Origin: PALSA-600 sp037142875
Lineage (GTDB): Bacteria > Actinomycetota > Thermoleophilia > Gaiellales > Gaiellaceae
Length of the DNA: 64,000 nt
Assembly: GCA_037142875.1 (NCBI GenBank)
Contig: JBAWZV010000004.1
Location: 62,001 to 126,000, forward strand
Direction: 5' to 3'
Of this stretch, positions 24,969 to 33,472 are shown in pieces. The notes under the pieces are model-generated. The model was given only the letters and a program-made list of their open reading frames with translations, ran no database searches and was not told the origin of the DNA. The position numbers were made by a program, and so were the translations under genes. How positions within the stretch are numbered: position 1 is the first letter of the stretch; each line of letters opens with the position of its first letter.

Positions 24969-25286
24969 ATGGCGGTTGAAGCAACGGAAGCGACGTTCGA
25001 AGAAGAGGTGATCGGCAGCGACCAGAAGGTGATCGTTGACTTCTGGGCCGAGTGGTGTGGGCCGTGTCATGCGGTTGCACCGGTGCTCGATCGGATCGCC
25101 GAGGAGCGCTCTCTGAAGATCGTGAAGGTCAACATCGACCACGAGCAGGGACTCGCGCAGCGCTACGGCGTCTCGTCGATCCCGATGATGCTCCTGTTCG
25201 AAAACGGCGAGCCCAAGGCTTCCGCCGTCGGCGCGCTGCCGAAGGGCGCGCTCGAGCGCGCGCTCGGCCTCAGCGACGAGGGCTAG
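24969..25286 (+). CDS. trxA: Thioredoxin
   Basis: A 105-residue cytosolic disulfide reductase. The active site is AEWCGPCHAV (Cys about 29 and 32), the usual DFW precedes it, and the cis-proline is in SSIPMMLLF. The position after CGPC is His-Ala instead of Lys/Arg-Met, a small variation. The ATG is preceded by GAAAGGA, a usable ribosome site with a leader of some tens of bases, unlike the leaderless genes nearby. Its stop shares CTAG with the convergent Nudix gene. Confidence 0.95.
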   Translation: MAVEATEATFEEEVIGSDQKVIVDFWAEWCGPCHAVAPVLDRIAEERSLKIVKVNIDHEQGLAQRYGVSSIPMMLLFENGEPKASAVGALPKGALERALGLSDEG

Positions 25287-25801
25287 GTACGGCGCGGAGA
25301 GGCTGCTGGGCCGCCGCGGGCGGCCCAGCGCCGCAGCGCCTCGTGCTGGCTGGCGAAGGCCATCTCGGTAGGTAGCTCGTCGGGTGTGAACCAGGCGAGC
25401 TCCTCGACGTCGTCGGCCGCGACAGGCTCCCCATCAGCGCTGACGATCCACGACAGGCCAAGGACGAAGTGACCGTCGTAGGGATCGACGAACGCCCCGA
25501 TCCACTCGACCGGCTCGACCTCGAGCCCGGTCTCCTCGAGGAACTCGCGGCGGAGGCCGTCGAACGGCTCCTCCCCCTCCTCGAGGAAGCCACCGGGGAT
25601 GTCCCAGAAGCCTCGGCGTGGCTCGATCCTCCGCCGACCGAGAAGCACCCGCCCGTCACGCTCGAGGATCCCCTGGACAGCCGGGGCGGAGTTGGCCCAG
25701 TACTCCGAGCCGCACCCTGGGCAGCGGCGATGAACTCCCGCGTGCGGTTCGAGTCCGACGCCGCAGCGTGGGCAGAGCGTCCATCCGTCGAGCACCGACA
25801 C
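25283..25801 (-). CDS. Nudix hydrolase with zinc ribbon
   Basis: A 172-residue nucleoside-diphosphate hydrolase. An N-terminal zinc ribbon (CPRC at about 10-13, CPGCGSEYW at about 28-36) precedes a Nudix domain. The Nudix box runs from GGFLEEGEEPFDGLRREF (about residue 70) to LEETGLEV, matching GX5EX7REUXEEXGU. A zinc ribbon in front of Nudix is found in NADH pyrophosphatases, but the SQPWPFPxS motif that follows the box in NudC is absent, so the substrate is open. The GTG start has TATGCT six bases upstream. Confidence 0.9.
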   Translation of the reverse strand: MSVLDGWTLCPRCGVGLEPHAGVHRRCPGCGSEYWANSAPAVQGILERDGRVLLGRRRIEPRRGFWDIPGGFLEEGEEPFDGLRREFLEETGLEVEPVEWIGAFVDPYDGHFVLGLSWIVSADGEPVAADDVEELAWFTPDELPTEMAFASQHEALRRWAARGGPAASPRRT

Positions 25802-25807
25802 CCAGAG

Positions 25808-25813
25808 AGCATA
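25808..25813 (-). promoter_or_regulatory. -10 box (TATGCT) of Nudix gene
   Basis: On the minus strand, TATGCT is followed by CTCTGG and the GTG at 25801, a six-base leaderless spacing. Confidence 0.5.
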
Positions 25814-25863
25814 CGACGCTCTGCTCTCATCGCCCCTTCATCCGCGTCGACGACGATCGCGGG

Positions 25864-27708
25864 ATGAGGAGACTGTCACGGATCGTGCTCGTCCTTGCTG
25901 CGGCCGCCTCGACGATAGCCTGCGTCACCGCAGCCGCGGCGAGCGCTGCCTCACCACGGAAGGATCCGGCCTGGCTCGCGCTGAGGCTGCCGGCCGTCGC
26001 CCCGGGGCCTGTCCCCGGCTACGTGCTGATCGCTGACCGCAACAACAACCGCATCCTGATCGTCTCCCCCGGGAAGCGTGTCGTGTGGAGCTACGGCAAC
26101 CTGCGCGATCCGGACGACGCCTTCTTCACGCCCGGCTGGCACTCGATCATCACGAACGAGGAGTTCAACGACACGCTCACCGAGGTGTCGCTGCGCCACC
26201 CGCACGCAATCTGGAGCTACGGCCACGCCCAGATTGCGGGGTCGTCTGCGGGGTATCTGAACACCCCGGACGACGCCTACCGGCTCCCGAACGGCGACAC
26301 CACCGTCGCCGACATCAAGAACTGCCGGATCGTCCAGATCTCCCACGCTCATAAGGTCGTGCGCGTGCTCGGCGGCAGCTGCGTCCACAACCCGCCGGCG
26401 GGGCTCGCGAGCCCGAACGGTGACACGCCGCTCCCGGACGGCGGACTCCTGATCACCGAGATCGGAGGGTGGATCGACCGCATCGACGCCGCTGGACACC
26501 TGGTGTGGTCGGTCAGGTCGCCGGTGTCGTACCCGTCGGATGCCCAGCTGCTCCCGAACGGCCGCATCCTGCTCTCGTCCTTCACGGCCCCGGGGAAGAT
26601 CGTCGAGATGACGCGCAGCGGGCAGGTCACCTGGTCGTTCGGCGATACGTCGGGGCCGAACATGCTCAACAAGCCCTCCCTCGCGGTCCGCTGGCCAAAC
26701 GGCATGATCGCCGCGAACGACGACTATGGCCAGCGCGTGATCGTGATCAACCCGCGTACGAAGAAGATCGTCTGGCAGTACGGCCACACCGGTGTCGCCT
26801 CATCAGATCCGGGGTACCTGAGCAAGCCGGACGGCCTGATGCTCCTCCCCGCCGCCATCCAGCCGATGCGGCGACGCAACGTGCCCATGGCGCAGCTGTC
26901 GCCCGTACGCCTCACGCGCGTCGGGGTGCTGCCGTCGGCCGCCTCACGCCTCACCGCTGTGGTGCTCCCGAACGGTCGGCTCCTCGTTCTCGGCGGCATC
27001 GTCGCGGGAGCCTTCTCGACGCAGATCCTCGCCGGGCCGCCCAGCCATCTCGTCCAGATCGGCCACCTTCCAACCGCCACGCATGATGACGCGGCTGTCG
27101 TGCTCGGCGCGACCACCTACCTCTTCGGAGGCGGCGAGGCCGTCGCGAGCCCCGCAATCGTGAAGATCAGCGCTGCCGGAAAGGCGGAGGCGGCAGGCTC
27201 GATGAGCGAGCCTCTCTCCGATCTCGGAGCCGCGGCGATCGACGGCATCGCCTACCTGGCGGGCGGCTACACAGGCTCGCAGTACGCGGCCGGAATCCTC
27301 GCGTCCCGTGGCAAGACGCCGCAGCTCGTCGGGCGGCTGCCCGTCGGCCTGCGGTATGCGGGCGTCGCTGCGCTCGACGGAAAGCTCTACGTCGCTGGAG
27401 GCGTGACCCCGTCGGGCACGAGCTCGGCCGTGTACGCGTTCGATCCGAAGACACGGCGCGTCACCACGGTCGCGACGCTCCCCGTCCCGGTGTCGCACGC
27501 CCCGCTCGTCGCGCTCAACGGTGCGCTCTACCTCATCGGCGGCGATCACAGCTCGACGATCCTGCGGATCATCCGCGGGAGCGGTGTCACGGTCGTCGGC
27601 ACGCTTCCCCAGGAGCTTTCGGACGCGGCGGCCGTCACGATCGGATCGGCGGCCTACATTCTCGGCGGGGACAGCTCGGCGACCGTCTGGCGTCTCACCG
27701 CTCGCTGA
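25864..27708 (+). CDS. Secreted two-part beta-propeller protein (PQQ/NHL-like plus Kelch-like)
   Basis: A 614-residue exported protein. The signal peptide covers about residues 1-29 (MRRLSRIVLVLAAAASTIAC; Ala-rich cleavage region). Residues about 40-330 hold aryl-sulfotransferase/PQQ-like blades (DRNNNRILIV, KRVVWSYGNL, GHLVWSVRSP, KKIVWQYGHTG). Residues about 350-614 hold Kelch-type blades with repeated GG pairs (LLVLGGIV, TYLFGGGEA, AYLAGGYT, LYVAGGV, LYLIGGDH, AYILGGDS). It looks like two propellers in tandem on the cell surface, probably for binding. No catalytic residues are identified. The start was moved to the ATG directly before the signal peptide; the upstream frame is antisense to the Nudix gene. 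Confidence 0.82.
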   Translation: MRRLSRIVLVLAAAASTIACVTAAAASAASPRKDPAWLALRLPAVAPGPVPGYVLIADRNNNRILIVSPGKRVVWSYGNLRDPDDAFFTPGWHSIITNEEFNDTLTEVSLRHPHAIWSYGHAQIAGSSAGYLNTPDDAYRLPNGDTTVADIKNCRIVQISHAHKVVRVLGGSCVHNPPAGLASPNGDTPLPDGGLLITEIGGWIDRIDAAGHLVWSVRSPVSYPSDAQLLPNGRILLSSFTAPGKIVEMTRSGQVTWSFGDTSGPNMLNKPSLAVRWPNGMIAANDDYGQRVIVINPRTKKIVWQYGHTGVASSDPGYLSKPDGLMLLPAAIQPMRRRNVPMAQLSPVRLTRVGVLPSAASRLTAVVLPNGRLLVLGGIVAGAFSTQILAGPPSHLVQIGHLPTATHDDAAVVLGATTYLFGGGEAVASPAIVKISAAGKAEAAGSMSEPLSDLGAAAIDGIAYLAGGYTGSQYAAGILASRGKTPQLVGRLPVGLRYAGVAALDGKLYVAGGVTPSGTSSAVYAFDPKTRRVTTVATLPVPVSHAPLVALNGALYLIGGDHSSTILRIIRGSGVTVVGTLPQELSDAAAVTIGSAAYILGGDSSATVWRLTAR

Positions 27709-28483
27709 GCTCGGCGAGCACCGCGTCTGAGAGGCGCGGCCACGCGTCCTTCGCCCAGTCACCGAAGTCGAGGTCCGTCAGACATGCCAGGGCGATGCCC
27801 GCCTCCGGATCGACCCAGAGGAAGCCGCCCGCGCGACCGAAGTGCCCGACCGTCGCCGGTGAGTTGCGGACGCCGGTCCAGTGCGGCGTCTTCGCTCCGC
27901 GGAGCTCGAGCCCAAGTCCCCAGTCGTTCGGCTCGAACCGCCCGAACCCCGGAAGAACACCCGTGAGCCCCGGAAACTGCACCACGCCGGCCTCAGCGAG
28001 CGTCTCGCGCGCAACGCGCGACGGTGCCAGCAGCTCGCGCGCGACCTCGAGGAGGGTGCGGAGCGGTGCCACGACGCCGTGGGCCGGGGAGCCGCCGAGC
28101 GGGAACCCCCAGACCGACTCGAAGTACGACGCGAACGGCATCTCGGCGCGCACGGCCAGATGGGCTGCGAGCGTCTCGAAGCCGACGTTCGAGTAGATGC
28201 GGCGCTCGCCCGGCGAGGCAAGCTGCGTCGGCTCGTCCGGTGCGAGCCCTGAGGCGTGCGAGAGGAGGTGACGCACCGTGGATCCCGGCGGCCCCGCAGA
28301 CTCATCCAGATCGACGATCCCCTCCTCGACGGCGACGAGAACAGCCACCGCCGAGGCGAGCTTGGTCACCGACGCCCAGGCAAACGGGCGGGCGAGATCG
28401 CCGAAGCTCGCCTCGACCCGACCCGCGATCGCGACCGCGCCATGATCGGCCGGCCAACCCTGCACCTGCCTAAGTGCCTCCAT
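27695..28483 (-). CDS. Serine hydrolase, beta-lactamase (class C/S12) family
   Basis: A 262-residue protein of the penicillin-binding-protein-like esterase/amidase group. The SxxK motif is WASVTKLA (about residue 44) and the YxN motif is IYSNVGFE (about 103-110). The third motif near GHFGRAGG resembles the HxG form. No signal peptide is visible, so a cytosolic esterase or D-amino-acid peptidase is more likely than a true beta-lactamase. I start at the internal ATG (28483) because TAGTGT lies seven bases upstream; an ATG at 28504 would add seven residues. The 3' end overlaps the propeller gene by 14 bases on the opposite strand. Confidence 0.82.
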   Translation of the reverse strand: MEALRQVQGWPADHGAVAIAGRVEASFGDLARPFAWASVTKLASAVAVLVAVEEGIVDLDESAGPPGSTVRHLLSHASGLAPDEPTQLASPGERRIYSNVGFETLAAHLAVRAEMPFASYFESVWGFPLGGSPAHGVVAPLRTLLEVARELLAPSRVARETLAEAGVVQFPGLTGVLPGFGRFEPNDWGLGLELRGAKTPHWTGVRNSPATVGHFGRAGGFLWVDPEAGIALACLTDLDFGDWAKDAWPRLSDAVLAELSER

Positions 28484-28490
28484 TGCATCG

Positions 28491-28496
28491 ACACTA
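28491..28496 (-). promoter_or_regulatory. -10 box (TAGTGT) of serine hydrolase gene
   Basis: On the minus strand, TAGTGT is seven bases before the ATG at 28483. It lies inside the region that a longer reading (ATG 28504) would count as coding. Confidence 0.5.
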
Positions 28497-28502
28497 CCCG
28501 GC

Positions 28503-28643
28503 ATGGATCGTCAGCTGGTCCCGTCGGACGCCGCGTTCGCCGAGGCGGGCGTGAGCCTGGACAATGTCGTGCGAACGCGCATCTACATCACCGGTGCTGG
28601 CCATGAAAGCGCTGCAAACGATGGGCGCGCCTACCGGCGACTG
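28503..28643 (+). pseudogene. RidA-like (YjgF/L-PSP) fragment
   Basis: About 45 codons reading SDAAFAEAGVSLDNVVRTRI then YITG..., which closely follow the central helix-strand of RidA-family imine deaminases (pattern LxEAGxSLxxVVRTRxYxT). Nothing before it matches the N-terminal strand of RidA, and after it the frame runs antisense through fabI. A functional RidA needs about 125 residues. It looks like a remnant left between the serine hydrolase and fabI. Confidence 0.5.
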
Positions 28644-28649
28644 AGCGTC

Positions 28650-29420
28650 CTACATGCCCATCGCGTGGTACCCGCTGTCAACGTACAGCGTGGTTCCCGT
28701 GACATTGCGTGCTCCGTCGCCGAGCAGATAGGCGGCGGCATGGCCGACATCCTCAGCGGTGACGTGGCGGTGAAGCGGAGCCCGCTCCTCGACGATTGCC
28801 TCCATCGACGGGAAGCCGGCGATCGAGCGGGCCGCGAGGGTTCGAACCGGGCCAGCAGAGACGGAGTTGACCCGGATGTTCTTCGTGCCGAGATCCCAGG
28901 CGAGATAGCGGACGCTCGCGTCAAGCGTCGCCTTCGCGACTCCCATGACGTTGTAGTGCGGCACCGCCCGCTCGCCACCGAGGTAGGTCATGGTCACGAC
29001 CGAGCCGCCGCCTGCCGCCTCGAAGAGCGGCTCCGCAGCGCGCGTGCAGGCAACAAGCGAGTAGGCGCTGACGTCGATCGCCATCCAGAAACGGTCGCGC
29101 GGTGTGTCAGTGAAACGGCCCTCGAGATCCTCGGTCGCAGCGAAGGCAACGGAGTGAACGAGAAAGTCGAGCTGGCCATCGAAGACGTCACCGACCTCGC
29201 GGAAAGCGCGGGCGATGTCCTCGTCGGAGCGGACGTCGCAGGAGGTAACAAGCGGGCTCGCGACGGTCTCTGCGAGCTCGCGGACGTTGCTCTCGATGCG
29301 GTCGCCCTGGTAGGTGAACGCGACCTGTGCGCCCTGGTCGGCGAGCTGCTTTGCGATCGCCCAGGCGATTGACCGCCGGTTGGCGACACCAAGAACGAGA
29401 CCGCGCTTCCCCCGGAACAT
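28650..29420 (-). CDS. fabI: Enoyl-[acyl-carrier-protein] reductase (NADH)
   Basis: Last reductive step of type II fatty acid elongation, and the target of triclosan-type inhibitors. The 256-residue protein has the FabI nucleotide motif GLVLGVANRRSIAWAIA (about residues 7-23). Its catalytic pair in YNVMGVAKA supplies Tyr about 156 and Lys about 163, and SAGPVRTLAARSI and the C-terminal GTTLYVDSGYHAMGM match FabI. The start at 29420 is supported by the family N-terminus and by a TAGCAT box seven bases upstream; the longer frame upstream is antisense to the SDR gene. Confidence 0.96.
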   Translation of the reverse strand: MFRGKRGLVLGVANRRSIAWAIAKQLADQGAQVAFTYQGDRIESNVRELAETVASPLVTSCDVRSDEDIARAFREVGDVFDGQLDFLVHSVAFAATEDLEGRFTDTPRDRFWMAIDVSAYSLVACTRAAEPLFEAAGGGSVVTMTYLGGERAVPHYNVMGVAKATLDASVRYLAWDLGTKNIRVNSVSAGPVRTLAARSIAGFPSMEAIVEERAPLHRHVTAEDVGHAAAYLLGDGARNVTGTTLYVDSGYHAMGM

Positions 29421-29427
29421 CGGCTCG

Positions 29428-29433
29428 ATGCTA
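29428..29433 (-). promoter_or_regulatory. -10 box (TAGCAT) of fabI
   Basis: On the minus strand, TAGCAT is seven bases before the ATG. Only 11 bases separate it from TACTGT (29445-29450), the likely -10 box of the divergent SDR gene. Confidence 0.55.
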
Positions 29434-29460
29434 TCCGGCTTCGCTACTGTCGGGCGCAGG

Positions 29461-30177
29461 TTGCAGATCGCGGTCGTCACCGGAGCATCGTCTGGCATCG
29501 GCGCCGAGCTCTGCCGTGAGCTGAAGCGGCGCGGCTTCAAGGTCGTCGGCATCTCGCGACGGCCGTCACCCGACGCCGACGAGCACGAGACCTGCGACGT
29601 CTCAGACCGCGAGGCGGTCGACGCGGTGGCCGCCTCGGTGATCGCCCGCCACCCGCGGATCGACCTCCTCGTCAACAACGCCGGCTTCGGCGTGCGCAAC
29701 GGCTTCACGGACTCAACGCCCGAGGAGATCGAAGGCGTGATGCGCACGAACTACCTCGGCTCCGTCTGGGCCCTCCGTGCGTTCCTGCCGGCGCTCGGCG
29801 CGGGTTCGCACGTCGTCAACGTCGTCTCGGTCGCGGGCACGGTCGCGCTCGGGCCGTACTCGTCGTCGAAGCATGCGCAGCTTGCGTTCTCGCGCTCGGT
29901 CGGAGCCGAGCTGGCCGGCCGCGGCATCACTGTCCACACGGTCAACCCCGGCTTCGTCGAGACGCCCGGCTTCCCGCAAGGCCGACGCTTCGGAGCGCTC
30001 CTGAGCAGGTTCGTCGCCCAGCCGCCGTTCGTCGTCGAGCGGATGCTCCACGCGGTCGACCATGGCAAGCGTGAGATCGTCGTGCCTCGCTGGTACCGCC
30101 CGGCCGCCTGGCTGCAGGCACTCGCGCCGGGGCTCGTCGCGCGCGTGCTCGCACGGCTCGGCCCGCGCGGGATCTAG
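29461..30177 (+). CDS. Short-chain dehydrogenase/reductase
   Basis: NAD(P)-dependent oxidoreductase of 238 residues. The cofactor motif is VTGASSGIGAEL (about residues 6-17), NNAG is at about 77-80, the catalytic Ser is in NVVSVAGTV, and the catalytic pair is in YSSSKHAQ. The PG motif is TVNPGFVETPG. The substrate cannot be told. The start is a TTG at 29461: no ATG or GTG lies close before the cofactor motif, and a TACTGT box is ten bases upstream. It shares CTAG with the stop of the convergent alr gene. Confidence 0.9.
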   Translation: MQIAVVTGASSGIGAELCRELKRRGFKVVGISRRPSPDADEHETCDVSDREAVDAVAASVIARHPRIDLLVNNAGFGVRNGFTDSTPEEIEGVMRTNYLGSVWALRAFLPALGAGSHVVNVVSVAGTVALGPYSSSKHAQLAFSRSVGAELAGRGITVHTVNPGFVETPGFPQGRRFGALLSRFVAQPPFVVERMLHAVDHGKREIVVPRWYRPAAWLQALAPGLVARVLARLGPRGI

Positions 30178-31193
30178 CTCGTCCCGACGACGCGGCGCGT
30201 CGCGCGTGTCGGGCCGCTCTCGATCCTCGTCGCGAGCTCGTACGTGATCGTCTCGGCGACCCTCGCATGTGCCTCGAGCGGCACACCTGGCCCGATGAGC
30301 GTGATCGTGGTGCCCAGGGAGCGGGTGGCGGGGAGCTGCACCGCAATGGCATCCATCGAGATCGTCCCGATGACCGGGCAGCAATCGTCGCCGACGAGGA
30401 CGGTGGTTCCCGTGAGATCTCGACGAAACCCGTCGGCGTACCCGACCGGAACAACCCCAATCCAGGTCGGCTCGGCAGCCACGAACCTCCTGCCGTAGCC
30501 GGTCGAGTCACCGACCTCGAGCCTCTTGACGGAGGCGAGCTCGCTTCGCCAGGCGAGTACCGGGGCGAGCCCGTCGTCAGCCGGATCGGTGCCGAACGGG
30601 GAGAGACCGTAGAGGGCGATCCCGCAACGCACCGCATCGAAGCGTGACTCGGGGAGCCGAAGGGCTGCGGCGCTGTTGGCGACGTGCCGGGCCAGGTGCG
30701 GATACGGCGCCGTCAACTCCGCGAATCGCCCGACCTGACGGCGCGCGAACGCCGGATCGGAGTCGGCCGTCGCAAGGTGCGTCATCACGCCAACCACGTT
30801 TCGGTCGGGAGTCGCCAGCTCGGAGATGCCCCAGCGCCCCATCCCGGTATCGAGCTTCACGTGGACAGGAACCCCCTCCGGGATCTCTTCGCCGACAACG
30901 AGCTCGAGGCATGCCTCCCGTGCCGTCGGAACGTCCGCCGGTGCGGTCGGGCCGAGCACCAGGATCCGCGTGTCAGGCAGCGCGGAGCGGAGCGGGAGCG
31001 CCTCGCCGATCGTCGCGACGCAGAGAGCGCGCGCGCCTGCATCGAGCGCGGCACGACCACAGTCGAGGGCCCCGTGGCCGTACCCGTCGGCCTTCACGAC
31101 CGCCCAGACCTCCGCCCCATCGGCCACGATCACAAGACGCTCCACGTTCGCGCGCAGCGCGCTGAGATCGATCGTGATCTCGCTCCGGGCCAT
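30174..31193 (-). CDS. alr: Alanine racemase
   Basis: PLP enzyme that makes D-alanine for peptidoglycan. The PLP lysine is in AVVKADGYGHG (about residue 33), the substrate region is HVKLDTGMGRWG, and the second catalytic Tyr is in VPVGYADGFRR (about 244). CCPVIGTISMDAI is the conserved C-terminal block. It is 339 residues, a little shorter than the usual 360-380. The frame is open for 250 codons upstream, but those are Arg/Asp nonsense antisense to a secreted protein; a TACGAT box six bases before 31193 fixes the start. Confidence 0.95.
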   Translation of the reverse strand: MARSEITIDLSALRANVERLVIVADGAEVWAVVKADGYGHGALDCGRAALDAGARALCVATIGEALPLRSALPDTRILVLGPTAPADVPTAREACLELVVGEEIPEGVPVHVKLDTGMGRWGISELATPDRNVVGVMTHLATADSDPAFARRQVGRFAELTAPYPHLARHVANSAAALRLPESRFDAVRCGIALYGLSPFGTDPADDGLAPVLAWRSELASVKRLEVGDSTGYGRRFVAAEPTWIGVVPVGYADGFRRDLTGTTVLVGDDCCPVIGTISMDAIAVQLPATRSLGTTITLIGPGVPLEAHARVAETITYELATRIESGPTRATRRVVGTS

Positions 31194-31199
31194 CGTTGC

Positions 31200-31205
31200 A
31201 TCGTA
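31200..31205 (-). promoter_or_regulatory. -10 box (TACGAT) of alr
   Basis: On the minus strand, TACGAT is followed by GCAACG and the ATG at 31193. Confidence 0.55.
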
Positions 31206-31265
31206 CGTCCGCATGGTCGGTGCAGCAGCCGCGGCGTTGCGCCCCCTCTGACGACGCCTGCCTTC

Positions 31266-32060
31266 GTGCGCGATCGTTCGTGGCTCCTCCGATCTGCGGG
31301 ACTGGCCCTGGTCGCCGCGCTCGGCCTCCTCGCAGCGACGGCGGGCGAACCCGCGTCCGCGCAACACGCGCGCGCAGCGGCCAAGCAGACGACGCGGAAG
31401 ACAACGACCGCGAAGAAGACGGCGACCAGAAAGACCACGACGGCCGTCACGACCACCGTCGCCCTGCCGGCCGCGAACGACACCTCCTGGCTCGCCTACG
31501 GCCACGACAACCAGATCACGAAGCAGGTCGTCTCGGACAGGATCACGAACGCCACGGCCCCGACGCTGTTCCAGCCGGTCGGCTGTCCTCCGCTCCTCGC
31601 CACGGCGAACAAGAACGGCTTCGAGTATCTCTACGCTCAGAACGGCATCTCGGCCGGCCCGATCTGGAGCGTCGGTCTCGGCGGCGACTACCCGTTCATC
31701 GACGGCCCGGCGTGGTCGCCGCTCACGAACATGCTCTACGTGGCGGGCGCGCACATCCCGATCGACCGAACGCTCCCGAGCACCGGCCAGGGCGTCGTCG
31801 CGATCAAGGTCACGAGCGGGTGCAAGTTCAGTGTGGCCTGGGCGGCTCCCACAGGAGACGGCCCGCAGCCGCCTCCGATCGTCGTCGGAAACGCAGTGTT
31901 TGCAAGCGGGGGCAACAGCGATGTCGTCGCACTTGATGCGCTCACCGGAAGAACTCTGTGGCACGCCGGAACGACCGGAACGTCAGAGTCGTCACCGGCC
32001 GAGGCCGGCAACCTGCTCTTCACTGCAGACGGCAACACACTCGTCGCCTGGTCTCCCTGA
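31266..32060 (+). CDS. Secreted PQQ-like repeat protein
   Basis: A 264-residue exported protein. The signal peptide is at about residues 1-35 (WLLRSAGLALVAALGLLAAT, then ASAQ). It is followed by a Thr/Lys-rich linker (KQTTRKTTTAKKTATRK; about 40-65) and a short set of PQQ-like blades (SWLAYGHDNQ, LYVAGAHIPI, VVALDALTGRTLWHAGTTG, LLFTADGNTLVAW). Too few blades are present for a full eight-bladed PQQ enzyme, so it is a small binding or structural protein, or a truncated family member. The GTG start is the one directly before the signal peptide; it is 72 bases from the divergent alr start. Confidence 0.7.
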   Translation: MRDRSWLLRSAGLALVAALGLLAATAGEPASAQHARAAAKQTTRKTTTAKKTATRKTTTAVTTTVALPAANDTSWLAYGHDNQITKQVVSDRITNATAPTLFQPVGCPPLLATANKNGFEYLYAQNGISAGPIWSVGLGGDYPFIDGPAWSPLTNMLYVAGAHIPIDRTLPSTGQGVVAIKVTSGCKFSVAWAAPTGDGPQPPPIVVGNAVFASGGNSDVVALDALTGRTLWHAGTTGTSESSPAEAGNLLFTADGNTLVAWSP

Positions 32061-32068
32061 CGGGCGGC

Positions 32069-33472
32069 TCAGGCGAGCGGTAGGAGCTCGGCGCCTTCGC
32101 CGGCAAGTGCCCGGCGAAGAGCCGGCAGCAGGTCTGATGCGACCATGCCGCGCTTCGGCTCATCGAGCCGTGAGGCGACACCGTGTGCGACGGCCGCAGC
32201 GGCGGCGGCGAAGCGGGGTTCAAGGCCCTTCGCCACGAACGCGGCGATGACACCGGTCAGGACATCGCCCGTCCCCGCCGTCGCAAGCGACGGCTCACCG
32301 TAGGCCGCGACGAGCAGACCCTCTCTCGGGGACGCGACGAGCGTGTCGGCGCCCTTCAGGAGAACGACCGAGCCGAACCGCGAGGCCGCCCGCCTGACGG
32401 CCTCGATCCGGTGTGCGTCGATCTCCGCAACGTCTGTTCCGAGCAGACGGGCGAGCTCGCCGCTGTGCGGGGTCAGCACCGTCGGTGCGCGCCGCTCGAA
32501 GGGCTCAAGCGCCCAGAGCGCGTCAGCGTCGAGGACGACGGGCTTGTCGATCTGCTCGAGCAGGATCCGGACGAGATCGCGAGTCCCTTCGCTGCGGCCG
32601 AAGCCAGGACCGATCGCCACGGCGTCGGCGCGCTCGGCAGCGGCGAGGATCGCATCGGCCGACCGTGGGAGGAGACGCCCGGCGCCGTCCTCGGAGAGCG
32701 AGAGCTTGACGGCCTCGAGCACGCCCGCCTCGACCGCCGCAAACGACGACTCGGGCACGGCGAGAATGACGTAGCCGGCATCGGCACGGAAAGCTCCGAG
32801 CGCCGCAAGGATCGGCGCGCCGGCGAGTCCCGGAGATCCACCGACCACGAGTACCGAGCCGGCCCGGTACTTCGTATGCCCGGGGCCTTTCGCCGGAACG
32901 CTCGCAAGCGCCGAGGCCGGAACGAGCGCATGCTCGTATCCCGCCGGTTCAAGGCCGATCGGAGCAACCACGACAGACCCTGCGTGAAGGCGACCTGGTG
33001 AGACTGCAAGTCCGACCTTCGCGGCACCGAACGTGACGGTGAGGTCGGCACGGATCGCGATTCCTGGCACCTCTCCAGTTGAGGCGTTGACGCCGGACGG
33101 GACGTCGACGGCGACGACCGGCACGTTCGCGGCGTTGATCCGCTCGATCATCCGCGCGACGTCCTCGCGCGGAACATCCCTGAAGCCGACTCCGAGCAGA
33201 GCGTCGACGATCACGGCCGGTTCTCCGAGCTCGCCGAACCCCTCGACGAGCGTCACCTCGCGCCCGGCTCCGCGGAGCGCAGCCGCGCAGATGCGACCGT
33301 CTCCACCGTTTCCGCCGGTGCCACAGACCACAGCGACGGGCCCCTCGAACCGATCGAGGACGACGTCGGCAACCGCCTTCCCCGCACGATCCATCAGCTC
33401 CTCGAGCGAGCCGTCGTGCGCCTGCTCGGCGGCACGCGTCTCCTCGGCGGTGAGGAGCGGAAGCAAGGTCAT
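32069..33472 (-). CDS. nnr: Bifunctional NAD(P)HX epimerase / ADP-dependent dehydratase
   Basis: Repairs hydrated NAD(P)H. The N-terminal YjeF_N epimerase domain (about residues 1-200) has VVCGTGGNGGDGRICA and VVAVDVPSGVNASTG. The C-terminal ribokinase-like dehydratase domain (about 215-467) has SVLVVGGSPGLAGAPILAAL, TPHSGELARLLG and the catalytic GTGDVLTGVIA. At 467 residues it is the standard fusion length. The ATG at 33472 overlaps the acpS stop by four bases (ATGA), which sets the start. acpS next to nnr is a very common bacterial pairing. Confidence 0.94.
   Translation of the reverse strand: MTLLPLLTAEETRAAEQAHDGSLEELMDRAGKAVADVVLDRFEGPVAVVCGTGGNGGDGRICAAALRGAGREVTLVEGFGELGEPAVIVDALLGVGFRDVPREDVARMIERINAANVPVVAVDVPSGVNASTGEVPGIAIRADLTVTFGAAKVGLAVSPGRLHAGSVVVAPIGLEPAGYEHALVPASALASVPAKGPGHTKYRAGSVLVVGGSPGLAGAPILAALGAFRADAGYVILAVPESSFAAVEAGVLEAVKLSLSEDGAGRLLPRSADAILAAAERADAVAIGPGFGRSEGTRDLVRILLEQIDKPVVLDADALWALEPFERRAPTVLTPHSGELARLLGTDVAEIDAHRIEAVRRAASRFGSVVLLKGADTLVASPREGLLVAAYGEPSLATAGTGDVLTGVIAAFVAKGLEPRFAAAAAAVAHGVASRLDEPKRGMVASDLLPALRRALAGEGAELLPLA

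Noticed and set aside
30684..31265. Upstream extension of the secreted PQQ-like gene
   Set aside because: The frame is open but antisense to alr; the signal peptide begins at 31266.
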